Part shown: positions 10,714-24,059 of the stretch, piece by piece
Position numbering within the stretch: position 1 is the stretch's first letter
Layout of the letters: every line of letters begins with the position of its first letter
NCBI RefSeq assembly: GCF_000003815.2
Contig: NC_049992.1
Location: forward strand, 15,487,002-15,551,001
Direction of reading: 5' to 3'
Source: Branchiostoma floridae
Lineage: Eukaryota > Chordata > Leptocardii > Amphioxiformes > Branchiostomatidae
Length of the DNA: 64,000 nt
Translations under genes and position numbers: made by a program
Notes under the pieces: model-generated
The model's database searches: none
Seen by the model: the letters and a program-made list of their open reading frames with translations, nothing else
What the model was told of the DNA's origin: nothing

Positions 10714-13700
10714 CTGGGCTTTTGTTAAAGTACTGACCATGCGCTACCTTACAAAGAAATCATCCTTCAGGCAAAATGCCCTGGAACAGAGTTTCTTTGG
10801 AATTGTGTGAAAAGGTGTAAGGAATAAGACTTGTCACCTGGACCCCCAACATAGAAGGAAAGCTTAGGATTTTAGACCTTCCTGTCAGAAGCCAAGCCAC
10901 CGTGTGTGGTAGAAGCATCTTGCAAAAGGTAGGTACCATACAGGTGTGTGTTAAGACATTTGATACCAGCTAAACTCTTTTCTGTGTAGTTTGAGTCATT
11001 ATTCAATAAAAGGGCAGCACTAGCCTATTTAGCATCTAATTATGTCTTTAATGTGTTAATGTTGTCAAAATGACCACCATAAAAAGCTTTAATGTGCTGA
11101 GGTCTTCCATTTTGCCTGGCTTAATGAAACACACTTTACACATAGCTCGTGGCCACTGATGCCAAACTTGTACAAATTACACTTTTGTTTGGTATATTTT
11201 CTACAGGGTTAAACAAGGTTAAAATGCGTGGCTTGTTACCTGGCAGCTGTTTGGACTTTAATAATCTCAGACACCTGTGTCAAGAGTTAAGAAGATTTCT
11301 GTACGTAAATCTGTAAGTTATATCGTACATTTGTAGTACACTAAACAAGGATGACAACATGCTATTGCTGCATGCCACTACACAAAATTGAGATTCTTTC
11401 AACACTTGATATCTTTGGCTGCATATCTGTAAAAAAAAGTCCTGAAAATAACTGTTACTCATTATTCTATAGGATGTTGACCACTTTTTTCATAGAGGAC
11501 TTATTTCGTCTTATATGGACTTCAACAGAAAAGCTGAAGGTATTATGAACAGATGAGGACTTTTGATACTTAGAAGAAAGACAAATGACAAAACAATATT
11601 TTCCTTCTTTTTTAAGACATATCAAAGTTTTCTTGGACATATTAAAGACAAGTTTCAGAAAGATGTTTGAGCAAATCTCAACACTGTACTAATGGGAGAA
11701 GCCACCAATTTTGCTTTCCAATCAAAATTGGTGCATGGGTGGCGTTTTTGTCAACTTTTCTGGTCAATCTTTTAACCACCTGCTGAGCAATATAATTAAA
11801 TGGTCTCTAAACCACTTATCACCCTGCTGCTAATTGCTTTATGGCAGGTGCAAATGACCCTCTGTCAATTAAGGTCTCAGTGCTAAGCACCTTAGTGACT
11901 CTTCCCTATAGGTTGGCATGCGTAGTCATCAAATGCTGTCTGTTTGTTTGTTTGTTTGTTACCTCCCGGAAGGAGGTTAATCTCCCATGGGGGTACTGTT
12001 TCTGGTTGCATATGAGTTTATAACTTGAGATCCTTTTGATGGATTTGTTTGAATTTTGGCAGGTTGGTAGTTATTGAGATCTTGATGAAACTTAGCAATT
12101 TGGGCACAGTAGAATAATTTTTTCTTGTTTTACTTTCCAAGCAGAAGTTGAATGTACACGTACTTCACTATGTTTCAGCATCCATATGTTCCAACACTCC
12201 CTAACCCCGAACCTTGACATGGGGGTGCCGGAATGTAAGAGTGAGACTTTTACAGGGCTTTCTCCAGGATCTTTCCCTCCATCCTGGGATGGAAATTTGC
12301 TTGTTTGGAAGGACAAAAATTTCACCATCTGTCCCCAAAATCTGAATTACAGTGCAGAAAGTTCAGTGATGAAAATGTTTTCATACCTGATGTCCAACTG
12401 CAGCAGAATCACACACTAGTACTAGTCAGATGCCTCAAGTCCTTTAAAAAACTTTGCCTGCCTGTACCACTGTTGACTTGGTATTCATACAACAGCTTGG
12501 TATTCATACAACAAATTTGAAAAATACTCAATGTCTATTAAACCTAACCCTAAATATCAGATTTAATACAGTCTATTTTCTATGTAACGTTACTATGATA
12601 TGAATAGAATAATGCAACAGGCTTCTTTGATAAAACACACTATAGAAACATACATCTTTATTTCAGCACAACATTTTTGCTCACTGGGCAGGTCTCTATG
12701 TACGTTAGACCACTCCTTTCTTGTTGTGGTCTGAGATAAGTCATTTCTTTGCCACACAAACTGTTTGCAGTCTTAGAAATTGTTCACCGGTGATAGAACT
12801 TATACATCGCCATCAGCCAAATGCAACTCAGTGTTGCCTGTCAAAGCAAGAATATCTAAAGCTCCTTGGTCACAATAAACTCACAGCAACAAAAGAAATT
12901 TGAAATGTTATCAAAACATAAATCACTTCAAGAGCAGTGGAGAAAAAGTGCAGAACTTTTAAAAGCTTGTCTCACAAAAGCTTTTCTGTCCATCTTTTGA
13001 CAAAATCCCTGTCAAACAGAAAATTGTGAGAAGAGTACCTAGGGTTATATGTCCTGATAACCTGTCCTTTGTGGCCTGTTCTTAAAATTCCAATTGACGC
13101 AGGAGTGTGAGGATGTTGCCGGGAAGTTTCCTCCGGCAAGTTGCCAGGTGGCCGACACTTCCGAAGTTAACAGATAACCTTAATCGTTTACTCATCATTC
13201 TTTGCTGTGGAGCCACGTGGAAGGCTACCAATACTTTGCACAACTATCAGATTGTTGACGCACCAATCGGATAAACGTTAGGGAGACCAAGTGGGATTAA
13301 GCAAACTCTCATTAGCGAGATAGCGCTGTGTTGGCACCACCACCAACTAGCGAGGGAGGACAATCCCTCAAACGATTTCTGCAATCCTTGCACTTCTGGA
13401 ATTTCTAAGTTATTTCAGAGGACTGCTATTTAATCAAGCAGCGTGTTGGAATTTCCAACCCAGCTTAGAGGGTTTCCCTTGAGAACGAGCTGTCTTCCAA
13501 ATTTAATGAAACTTTTTAATTAGGAGAGGATTAAGGGTAGGTCGTATGCCCACCTGTCCTGTGTGTTGGTATTTAGGGGATGGGATGACTCTGACCCCCT
13601 GAGGTGAATGAAAAAATAAACAATGGAGAAGAAGGGCATGGTTTCTGAGCGTTATTGCTTGAGACAACAGGTGTATTGGTAAGACACTTTTCTGTGAAAA

Positions 13701-14570
13701 AAGGTAATCCCTGTGGAAACCCTTATGCTTATGTGGTGTCTTATTTTTCCCCAAGAACAACATTTTCTTCGTAGCGTCATGGCAAGATCGACTGAAATCA
13801 CCGAAAGAGTACCGCGTACGCGTATACGCTCATGGAAATCCGCGTCGTTACGCCCGAAAAAATAGTGAATTTTGAGCAAAAATACCGCGGAAATATGGGC
13901 AGAAACCCTCCAAAACTTCAATTCTTTGAGGGTCCTGGCTTAGCAAAGCCCCAAGTTTCAGAAAAAAATAAACGTACCGTCCAAAATAAGAACGTACCGG
14001 GTGGATTGTGAGGCTGAAAAAAATAAACGTCCCGGTACGTTTATTTGGGACATGAGAGTAAATGATGCTTCTATTGCACTCAGTCTCTTGTGGCTGGGCT
14101 TTATGGAGTCTACTGCAACTTGGCATCTCAAAGCAAGAGGTTTGACTACTACTATTAGAAGAAACAGCAATGGCATTAAGTTTGAGGGGAGGGCTTATGT
14201 ATTTTTCATCAGTTTTGTTTTGTTATTATTGTTGTTCAATGGTCCCTGACCAAGTACAAAATCCTCTACACCAGTCATCCATTTATTCAGCACATGCAGG
14301 TAAGAAGGCACGAACAACCAGATGTCAGATAATATGATTAGCATTGTGAAATTCCACCTGTGCAGGTACATTTGTATTCTATAATAAACAGTATCATGTA
14401 ACAGAATATACACAATTTGAAAATCAGATCAAGGTATTCTTGTATTGGCAATGCCTTGTGAAAAGTGTTTATCAACATATAGCTGGGGAGTTGCCCCTAG
14501 TGTGATACAGGCTAAATACAATTAGTTTCAAGGCATACAAATCTCATGGTTATTTGTTAAATGCTAAACG
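10714..14570. other. Gene-free stretch with low-copy repeats
   Basis: No convincing coding exon is seen. At 11955-12090 there is a diverged relative of the GATATTTGGTATGT repeat, preceded by a (GTTT)n run. At 13960-14050 the motif AAATAAACGT recurs, including a 10-bp inverted pair at about 14022-14047. Both look like transposon remnants. Confidence 0.4.
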
Positions 14571-14948
14571 TTAAGGGCAACCTAAGCAATATCACATTGT
14601 TAAAAGTGGAAATATTCTGAATAAGGCAGTCTGTATAATATTAACATCTAATGCACTATTTTAGCACATTTACATCCTTTTTTCATAAATTGAGCAGTTC
14701 AAAACAGCGCGGGAATGAGTTGCACAAGGATTCCAGATCATTAGTCCTTATTTTTGGGGGGTACAATAATAACGAAGGAATATCCTTGTGCAACTTGTCT
14801 CTGGGCTGTTTTTAACAGCTCAAAGTATCAAATTATGATGTAAATGTGAGAATAGTACAGTGCAGTAGTTGTCAATATCATGCAGATTGCCTTATTCAGA
14901 ATATTTCCAATTTGACGCTGTAATATTGCTTACTAGGTTGCCTTTAAG
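14571..14948. mobile_element. Palindromic foldback MITE, ~378 bp
   Basis: The whole segment is an imperfect palindrome. GGGCAACCTAAGCAATAT at the left matches the reverse complement of the right end (TACTAGGTTGCC). The inner parts (AAATATTCTGAATAAGGCA, and ACATTTACATC against GATGTAAATGT) also pair. No coding capacity. The family is not related by eye to the GTTCACC family. Confidence 0.75.
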
Positions 14949-15083
14949 ATTTCAGACCATATTTAGATCTCATTTCTTCCTTTCCCAGATTGTTTCTGCA
15001 AAAGGCTAGGGACTGAGACACTAAAGCCCCTTGCTCCTCTCCCTAAGATTCGTGGTTGTCTTACCTCCAGTTATTTCAATCTG

Positions 15084-15302
15084 TAACGCAAGTTCACCTT
15101 TATCCGTAGGGTTACCTTTATCCGTTCTTTTTAAGAACAAGGTATTTAGGGATATCAAGTCGACAGATGATGGTTTCAAACTTGTAATATTTTGAAAATA
15201 GTACAATTTGAAACTACCGTTCATCTACTTGATATCCTTGGATACCCTGTTTAGCAACACAACGGATATAGGTTACCCCACGGATAAAGGTGAACTAACG
15301 TT
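15084..15302. mobile_element. Palindromic MITE (TAACGCTAGTTCACC family), complete copy
   Basis: Ends TAACGCAAGTTCACCTTTAT and GGATAAAGGTGAACTAACG, with a palindromic core (GGGATATCAAGTCGAC / CTTGATATCC) and a central AATATTTTGAAAAT. A second partial left arm (15304-15342) follows directly. It contains no gene. Confidence 0.85.
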
Positions 15303-15342
15303 AACACTAGTTCACCTTTATCTGCAGGGTAACCTATTTCTG
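15303..15342. mobile_element. Left-arm fragment of the same MITE family
   Basis: TTAACACTAGTTCACCTTTA and the following GCAGGGTAACCTAT match the family's left arm, then the match stops. This is either a solo arm or a truncated tandem insertion. Confidence 0.65.
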
Positions 15343-15935
15343 TACCTAAAGCCCTATGAATTGACAATTGTATATTTTCCTCTTCATAAACTCTGAACAG
15401 AATTTCTAGTTTATTCACCAATTGGACATAGTGTAGATGTGCACACTGTCAGAAATTGTTTTTGCAAATTATAGTTGCTTCAGTTATGTCTCCCTCCCTA
15501 TGACTGAGCCATGAGGTAACTGTACATTAAAACCTTAGCCTCTACCAGGCTCCGCAGATGGCCGCCTGACTCCCCTAGCGTATAATATTGACTCTATTTG
15601 TTCAATTTCTTCTATTTGACCACTATTACGTTTCATTTTCCCATGCAAGGTCAGATTTAATGTTACCCTTTATATACCCAGGCTTACTGACTATCCTAGC
15701 CGATAATTCACCACATTTTCTACTGTAACTAACTGTCCATAACTCCTTAGGAAGAGGATGTTGGACACTTTGGCCCTTCAAAAACTCCACCTATGGCTAA
15801 CAAACTTGGCCCAACATCCTAACCCAAACCCTTAATACACACCTAAACCACCCTGTTGACATGACAAGGCATTGGGCTGAATTGACCGAGCCAAGTTGGT
15901 ATAAACTTTAAAGCTCCGAATCGTCCTGATCCCCT

Positions 15936-16127
15936 AGTCTCTACCAGACTCCGGATCGCTGGAAAATCGTAGAAATGGAACAAATAGAGAGGAATATAAC
16001 CGACCAGGGAACAGCTCGCGATCCTAGCGTTACTGTTGCCTAGCCGGCTATATTCCTCTGGCCGGCATACTCCTCTATTTGTTCCATTTCTACGATTTTC
16101 CAGCGATCCGGAGTCTGGTAGAGACTA
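15936..16127. mobile_element. Foldback MITE with ~57-bp TIRs and a 10-bp target duplication
   Basis: 15936-15993 and 16070-16126 are near-perfect inverted repeats beginning AGTCTCTACCAGACTCCGGA. The element is flanked by CTGATCCCCT on both sides (15926-15935 and 16128-16137). A 9-11 bp target duplication is typical of Mutator-like elements, so a MULE-derived MITE is likely by inference. A related fragment (CCTCTACCAGGCTCCGC) lies at about 15541. Confidence 0.8.
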
Positions 16128-16137
16128 CTGATCCCCT

Positions 16138-17463
16138 GGGAAGGCCTTAGGGTTGACGGTGGGATGTCGTAGGTAAGTATCTGTTACGCTGTTGGTCTCT
16201 TCACACCTCCCAGGGAGGTAAAGCCTCCACCATACCTGCTGTAATCCCTGCTTCAGGGTGTAGGGATCCAACATTTACTCACAAACAAAAACCCAATGCA
16301 ACTTGAAGTGGTATATAATCATGCAGATTGAAGATACCTCCTAATTCAGGAACACCTTTTAGTTCTAATGAATTTTCAGCCATTCTAACTTATTTTCAAT
16401 ACATCTGCATATCCTCCAACACTGAACCATCCACTTATGATGAGCTAAATTGACTATTGATAAAACAATTAGAAAGTTAATTTTTCAAATTTTAGCACTT
16501 ATGTTACATGAATTTAACACTTAAGACAAAACAACAAAAGGGATTTTTAAGGNNNNNNNNNNNNNNNNNNNNNNNNNNNNNNNNNNNNNNNNNNNNNNNN
16601 NNNNNNNNNNNNNNNNNNNNNNNNNNNNNNNNNNNNNNNNNNNNNNNNNNNNCTCAAAGAATTACCTCTGATCAAAAATATCCACTTACTGCAAAGAAAA
16701 GGAATCATGATGGTAGTCCTGATCTCTTTGGCAGTAGGATTCAGTCACCACAGTTGATATACTGAACATGACTAGAATGCCATCTACTGACTGAGCAATG
16801 AAGTGCAAGGCAACAGAGTGAACCTTCAAAAGTACAAATCAGTACAATGTAGGTTTACCCCTGAATGAGCACTATCAGGCCTGGGCCTGGGACAGAAACT
16901 GTTGGGGTCAACATACAAAAATTTCATCTTGTCTGTCCAGAAATCTTAAATCAATGACATAAAACAGATGAAGATGTATTTTTGTAAAATGGAAATGACA
17001 GATTTGGCAATAAAAATCAACAACATCAGGGGCTCCAAAAGAATGACTGGGACAGAACAAATGGAGACAGCACTTCCTGATATCAGTTCCTCACAGCTCC
17101 TGTGAATGACAGAAACATCACCTATTTGTAAGTTTAGCACTTTTACAACAAAAATTACAGTAGTGTAACAGTTTTTAACACAATTAGTCCAGCATTGTTG
17201 GACCACATCTCGATGTCTTTCGAACCGCACGGCTGAATTTTGTCGAACATAAACAGCATCTGATAGCGATCTGGCATGTTATTCGTCGTGACGACCACTA
17301 ACAATACTTACAGAATGTTAAGAGTTGTTTAGGGTCGACTTTGAAGTTTGTCGTGCCTAATGGCTCAGATTGGCGACACACCTGTTTGTTGCCAGTTATG
17401 GCGGACACGCTCCAAGTCCTAATGCTAGTAATACTAGTACTTATGTCTTGCTTTCTATAGAAT
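16138..17463. other. Gene-free stretch
   Basis: No supported feature apart from the assembly gap at 16553-16652. Confidence 0.4.
16553..16652. other. Assembly gap (100 N)
   Basis: Exactly 100 unknown bases, the conventional size for a gap of unknown length. Confidence 0.99.
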
Positions 17464-17680
17464 ATAACGTTAGTTGACCTTTATGCATGGCGTACCTATA
17501 TTCAATTCAATAATTTGAATTGATTTAACAGGATATTGAGGGTACAATTTAAGCGTATAATTGGTAGTACATAGAGAGTTACAAAGTTGAGGGATTCACA
17601 TGTTCAGAATACTGACTAAGATCTACTTTTTTTAAAGTAACGAATTTAGGTACACATCGAATAAAGGTCTGCTAACGTTA
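17464..17680. mobile_element. Degenerate copy of the GTTCACC-type MITE
   Basis: The left end TAACGTTAGTTGACCTTTAT and the right end AATAAAGGTCTGCTAACGTT match the family ends with several substitutions. The palindromic core is largely lost, so this is probably an old copy. Confidence 0.6.
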
Positions 17681-20570
17681 GATGTTAGAGTTGTAACTAA
17701 CATGCAAAATGGCTATTACTCAAGCAACTGGCTATGATATTGGAAATGGCCATATTCTCCAGATAACAGCCATTATCTTTCGTCACTGACACTGACAATG
17801 ATTTTTGAAACCGTCTGACAGCTCTGAAAATTTTCCAAAATTACATCCGGTTGCTTGTCAAGTGATCGGTATTTGCCATCTTATTACATTGTACCTGGAT
17901 GTCTAACCTTCATCGACGTTGAGAGACACTTTCTACTATAGGAAGCAATCTTGAGAATTCATGATTTCTGCAAAAACAGATATTCTGTGAGAGTTTAAGG
18001 ATGATACACTGATTTTCTTTTATCCAATAATTTTGACACAAAGATTAGCAAAGCTACACATCTGTCTCGAGATTAATTTTTACTAAAAAACAAACAGCTT
18101 GGACATCCTTTGAAAAGAACAATAATCTATCTTGTGACCATGATTGTCCCAAAGCTGCTCACCATAAGAAATCCTATCTCTGATAAGATTTGATGGATGA
18201 TGACATGTCAGGAGTACAAAAAAGGGCGGATGGACCGCAGGCTTTGTCTTGTTAAAATATAAGATAAGGATACCACAGAGCTAAGCAGAAATTTGTCACA
18301 GGAAATAGACTGAGTAGTAAGGGTAACAAAATCTTAGGAATACAATAGCTTTAGCTTCCTAAGCCAATACATCGCAAAGCTGCAGTCTTATGTCTTCAAT
18401 TGCCATTTATTGTAATGTTCAAATGATTTTTAACTCAACAGCATATATTCCAGAGTTCTTGCTACAGAAGTTCTACGAACATGTTCAAAAATTTTAGAAA
18501 CAGAATGAAACTGGCATAGAAAAAATAAGGCTCTTTGTAACCATTTTATACTTTTAGAACACCAAAAGCAGTAACTTTATCAGCTGATTTGATCAAAGCT
18601 GTATGTAATGATTTGTGGTAAACCATATGAAACCAGGGTGAATGATTGTACAAGCTAAAAGATTTTCTAAAGAAATCTCTTCACCAAAAATTGCAAATAA
18701 GGTATCCCTTATTTCATTCATGATGCATTAAGTGCTTCATTTACATCATAGTTTTATCTCAACCAAAAAATTATAAATTATTCATATCCCTTGAAGAACT
18801 CTATCAAAAAGTTATCAATTTTCTTTGACAAATCTTGATGTACTTATCTGAGGTGATCAGTGAAATTTGCAGGAGAATGCAGGAGATTCCTCCCTGCTCT
18901 GATAGTGTCATCATCCATCTTGTGTTATCTACACTGAGGGAAAAACTCATCATGACAAAATAATTGAAGTCTTTGTACGACCCACTGCTCTTTTATCAAG
19001 AAAATAGATGGAAAAGAATACTAAGAGATAGTATTGGTATTAAGGATTCAGGGATTCAGCAAAACAGTTGGCTTCAAGAAGATCAGATATCCGAATGCTA
19101 TACAGTAACTGCTTTTATTAGTAAGCATTGGCAAAGAAAAGTGTGTCAAACACATGGAGACGTTTTTGTAGCGAGTGAAATATAAAAAAAAAGACACTTG
19201 TAGACTACATTCTAATTCAATCCAATGTCTCTTCCCAACAATGGCCCAAATTAAATTTTCCAGTACAAAAGATTGTCTTTCAACATAAAATCCTGTCCAA
19301 TTTAAAGGCTTAGAGCTAAACATGAATAAACATAAAACATGGCTTCCCTGAACATTTCTTCCACACCCAGATTAGAAGTGCAAAGCCTTCCAAGATCACA
19401 ACACGATACCCCAAACCAGCTGTTTAACAACCATAAATGGACACAATTGTGGGTGCAGATCTCTAAATCTAGCGGCTGAAACATAATTACAGTGATGAGA
19501 AAATTTTCCATTGTACGTTTCCAGAGATCTGCTGCGAAGAAAGAAAAGTAATTCTACGAGCTTTGTCAACATGCCTAAATCCGCAGAAAGCTGATTTGAT
19601 TATATTTTCATTGGTTTGAATTTCTGTCAAACATGGTTAAACACAAAAGGCAGGAAGTCTGTCACTCAAAACATGCGACGAGGATTATCGTAGGTCTTTC
19701 AGGTAACAGGTATTCGGAAGCTGCTACTTAGCGGTGGTGCTTTGATGAGGTAGAAGTTACTGCTTGGGCCTTCAATCACTTTAAGGCATCTTTAACAATA
19801 GCAATTTTCTAATGGTGTGAGTAGAATGGAAAGTGTGTATGGTGTAAGATTAGTGTTTGCTGCCAATAATATAAGGTTCAGACATTCATCTTAGTAGCTT
19901 TGTCGATATTTCTACATCTTATTTCTACAGTTTTGCCACTAAAAATTGTGAAATATGTCAAACTTAATGGAATACTTTTAACAGTTGTGTTTTGAATTCT
20001 GTAATACACAAAATTTCATTTCTGTGATACTTACAGATCTGAAGGTTGACGTATGCAAATGGCTCCTGAAAACAAAGACCAGAATTCAAAATTGTTGGAC
20101 TTTTCTCTTGTTGGACTTGGCAACTACAAGCCTCGTCCAAACTAGCCAGCTAAAAGCCTCTTTCCTCTCACAGTCTCAGATTCGCCTTATTTCTGTCACC
20201 CTAAAAGAAATGAAACTTCCTTCAAGGTAAACTTATACTACACGTCTAGCACTTACAGAAAGAGAAGCACCTTAAACTGAATCCACTGTCTTCTTCTGTC
20301 AAGCTTCTTTGATCCCTGAATGCTTAATTCACCTGTTAATTGCCTGCTATCTCCCCATGCAGACCACAGGACTCCCCATCAGTCTTATGTGACAGGTGGC
20401 ACAAGCTAACGTCCCTCGGGCCAAAGGCAATCAAGAAGAACTCTGCCCCACAGAAACCTTTATAATTATAGCTCTTAGACAAGCTGTTTTCTTCAAACTT
20501 CCTTATTTAGACTAAAGAAATAGAAGACAGAAGACAAACTTAAAATTTGTTGCACCTGTAGTAAATGGGT
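17681..20570. other. Gene-free stretch
   Basis: A dispersed motif CCTGGATGTCTAACCTTCAT lies at 17894; copies also occur at 35239, 45575 and 49825. Otherwise I see nothing that supports a gene. Confidence 0.4.
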
Positions 20571-20802
20571 AACAGTAGTTCACCTTTATCCACATGGTAA
20601 CCTATATCTGTGGCTTTTAACAATGAGGTATTTACGGATATCTAGTCCATGGACGTTGGTTTTAAACTGCAATATTTTCAAACTAATTCAAAGCAAGCAT
20701 TCAACTCTGAAACAGCCGTCTGTCGACTTGATATCCCTAAATACTTCAATTTTATATACAACGGATAAAGGTTACCCCGCGGATAAAGGTGAACTAGCAT
20801 TA
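20571..20802. mobile_element. Palindromic MITE (GTTCACC family)
   Basis: Ends AGTAGTTCACCTTTATCC and GGATAAAGGTGAACTAGCAT with the family's internal TCGACTTGATATCCCTAAAT. The halves have drifted apart, so the hairpin is imperfect. No coding capacity. Confidence 0.8.
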
Positions 20803-21489
20803 AGACATTAATGATTTCTTTAATGGCCTAAATGGCCTAATTGTTCTTCAACTTCATTCTGTAAGCAAAAGAAGTACCACAAGCCAAGTAAACATTTCCA
20901 CTTGTCCAATGTCAAAAGTAATGTAAAAGTTTGCCTTTGTAAGTTTTTAACTATAATTGATGAGTCTTTAAATCAATACTATATTAAAGAGATAGAGATC
21001 TTACAAAACAATTCAAGAGATATGCATCTGATATCAATTATTCAAGGTTTGGCAAAAACAACAGGTTTGTTAATTTGAGAAGGTTTATAAACATTACAGT
21101 TTGTCTGTATGACCCCCAATACACATTTTGAGGGCCAAACTACACAATGTAGAAGGACCTAAATTCTTAGTTTGTATGACACATATCTAGATATAGAAAC
21201 CTACCAAACAAGACAGGGTATCAGGTTAGCAATAGCAATAACAATGTAATGTTGTTCTTTGTACAGTATGACTTGAAAACTGTCAAGAAAAGAAAAGCTA
21301 ATACGTTATGTGATCTAATTGAGTAGAGAAACAATAGCACAAGTTTAATGTTCTTGTGCCTTCGGTGGAGTTTTCCTGGTTTACCAAAACATGCTTCTGA
21401 GTTTAATAAAAAGGCCTTCTTTCAGAGTTTCAGGCATTTGCACTCAGAGACTGTTGTTCTCATTTTGGACTGTTCAGTCAAAACCAAAG

Positions 21490-21631
21490 TAGCCTGGATA
21501 CCAGACCCCAGCCCAATCTCAATAATGCCTATCTTGCAGGGCCTAACTCAGGGCAACTGTAACAGTTATAGAATTTCCTTCCATACAAGTTGGCCTGTGT
21601 AGGCCCTGGAAACAGTCTGATATCCAGGCTA
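21490..21631. mobile_element. Small MITE with 17-bp TIRs
   Basis: TAGCCTGGATACCAGAC (21490-21506) pairs with GTCTGATATCCAGGCTA (21615-21631) with one mismatch. The interior is about 110 bp and non-coding. Confidence 0.6.
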
Positions 21632-21949
21632 TAGCCAAAGCTTTAGGACTGAAGTCAATTAGGATTTTACCATGAATATTGACTACCAAAGGAGGCCATC
21701 TATGTTACTTATTAGGCATCTGTGAAAGAACTATTTACCACTAGGTCTATGTTTTAAATCCACAAGACTGCAAGTATTTTCAACATTGCTTTGTGCTGTA
21801 ATGGAGTTTTGTATATAATCTCCATAGCTGTTAAACTGTCTACCAACAGGTCTTGTATGCCTCAGGTACTTAGCTAAGACAATAGAGGCATGGTGCCACA
21901 GCAGGGGGCCATTGTCTGCTCTGATTGTTGTGGGCCGACCTGTAGGACC

Positions 21950-21996
21950 TGGGGAATACCTGCAGCACCTGGGGAATACCTGCAGTAGGGGGAATC
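21950..21996 (+). repeat. Short tandem repeat, ~22-bp unit x2
   Basis: ACCTGGGGAATACCTGCAGC is repeated twice in direct orientation, then decays. Confidence 0.7.
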
Positions 21997-22162
21997 TATT
22001 CTCTATTCATCATCATTGCAGTCATCTCTCCTCCTCTTCACTATAATCACCCGGCCACTTAGGTGTAATTTTGGGGAATAATGACTGGGCGAGTCCTCCT
22101 TTTTTTCAAGAGCTTTTCAACAATAACAGTCTGGATGAAATCTTTCTTAGACTGTCAGAACA

Positions 22163-22382
22163 TAATGCTAGTTCACCTTTATCCACTGGGTAACCTGTAT
22201 CCGTTGCTTTTAAAAACAGGGTATTTGGGGAAATCATGTTGATGGAATTTAGTTTCAAATTGCAATATTTTCAGGATATTGCAGTTTAAAACTATCAGCC
22301 GCCGACTTTATGTGCCTAAATACACTGCTTTTAAAAAGCAACAGATATAGGTTACCCTACGGATAAAGGTGAACTAGCATTA
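22163..22382. mobile_element. Palindromic MITE (GTTCACC family)
   Basis: This is a complete copy: TAATGCTAGTTCACC at the left and GGTGAACTAGCATTA at the right are exact reverse complements. Inner pairs include GTATCCGTTGCTTTTAAAAA with its counterpart near 22335. No gene. Confidence 0.85.
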
Positions 22383-22797
22383 TATTTTTGTTTGTATTGC
22401 AAATTCAAACCCGGTAAACCACCTCGTGGCATAACAATAATTTAGATTATCATACCATATTTGTACTGTACAGCACAGGCTGCATAACCAGACAGATTTA
22501 TTTGATCCACTCACATAAGAAAGCAGGAAAGCAACTCTATACTCTTTTGTATATAATAGTAAAAACATCAGACAGATGTGTTAATAGGAACATCGCATTA
22601 GATTCATAGATTAGACTTTAGATTTTCTACCTTTACCTATTCCAAATAGCCTTCAGTATGAGTTGCAAATAAAGATATATTGTGACATATTCCATGCACA
22701 AAGTCCTTCTATGTGTTTTGTGTTAAACTTGCTGAACTTCACAGAGAAAACATGAGATGAGAGGTTATGGACTTGATAGCTGCAACTACACAGCTCG

Positions 22798-22935
22798 GAG
22801 AGAGGCAGAGTCTTTCTTATGAACCATGTACTTCAAAAGTTTTGGAAAGTTGGACTGACACCTCTCACAGAGACTCCTGTATGTAGCTTGTGGCTCTGGC
22901 ACTGAACTGAAGCTTTGTATCTTTGCGACAAAGGA
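22798..22935 (-). CDS. Possible short terminal exon, unrecognised
   Basis: The minus strand is open after TTTGTCGCAAAG and encodes SFSSVPEPQATYRSL, a CERCQ pair of cysteines and a basic end before TAG. No strong acceptor or partner exon is visible. It is listed only because composition and residue content look more protein-like than the surroundings. Confidence 0.15.
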
Positions 22936-24059
22936 GATCATGATAAATGTCGACATTTGAAAGAGTGTTTCTTCTGAGCTCTGATGTACAAAATCTAACA
23001 TGTTATGTTTCTAACATGTTTGTATGTTTGTATATCAAGTAGAAAAAGAAGCTGCCTTTTTGTCCTATTAAAGGGTGTATTAGTGTGTCAAACTGGTGGC
23101 ACAAATATCAATAAGAAAGCAACATGTTGTTTCACTAATAATATAATAAAACAATTTATAACTTGTTTTGTTGTTGTTGTTATTGTTGTTGCTGTTTCCC
23201 TACCTATACACGCAAACCTTAACAACTTTGAGAAAATTGTGGTTTATCTGTTTGGATACAAACAAACTTCCTCTGATATATTTGAGAGACAAACAAACCT
23301 ACCAATTATGTTCAAACTCTAAAATAAGAAAATGACGGCAATTTCCTTGACAGCAGGTAGAAACATTATTGCAAAGTGGCGGACAAAATATCTCCATGCT
23401 GTTTGTTTCTTTAGGTTGACCCCTAAGGGGCGGTGCCGGAGTTGTAGGGGTCAAAATCGACATTGTCTCCGCTGTTAATCCCCCGAATTACTGTCTGAGG
23501 GAACACCAAACAGACGTATCATCCTGTGATTAACTGCTGAGGTAATACAGACAAGAAAATCACACAGCATGTGTAAGTCTATAATTACTACAATTACTGT
23601 GTCTGAGGAGTACAAACACAAATCTACACCTTCAAAATACTGGTGTAATACCCAAGAACGCAGAATTTTATGGTACTTTTTTTCAAACTGCTACTTTTTA
23701 GTTTCTACCTGTAAAAAAAACACAATCATTCCAATGATAACAGTGCCCAATGTATACAAACAAGAGAATTCTTCTCTAATAAAGTGCTAACGTAAAGATA
23801 ATCTACAAAGACCATGATTACTACAAAGACAGAAAAATTGGGGTCAATTCCAAAATTGTCCCTGATCACAAGTCTGTGATTACAACAATTACTAAGTCTA
23901 AGGGCTCCAAAGAAAGTAAATCCGGCGATTAAGTGCTGAGAAGACACAGAAGGATCTTACGCAGGCCAGGTGTTGTAGGTGTGTACAGGTAGCTGTGCAG
24001 ACAGGTGGGTATTCAGGTGCACCGCGGGGCACCTGCAGCACGTGTCTCCACTACATTGT
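22936..24059. other. Gene-free stretch with diffuse repeats
   Basis: ACAATTACTG/AAGTCT-type motifs recur at about 23590 and 23885. No coding evidence. Confidence 0.35.
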
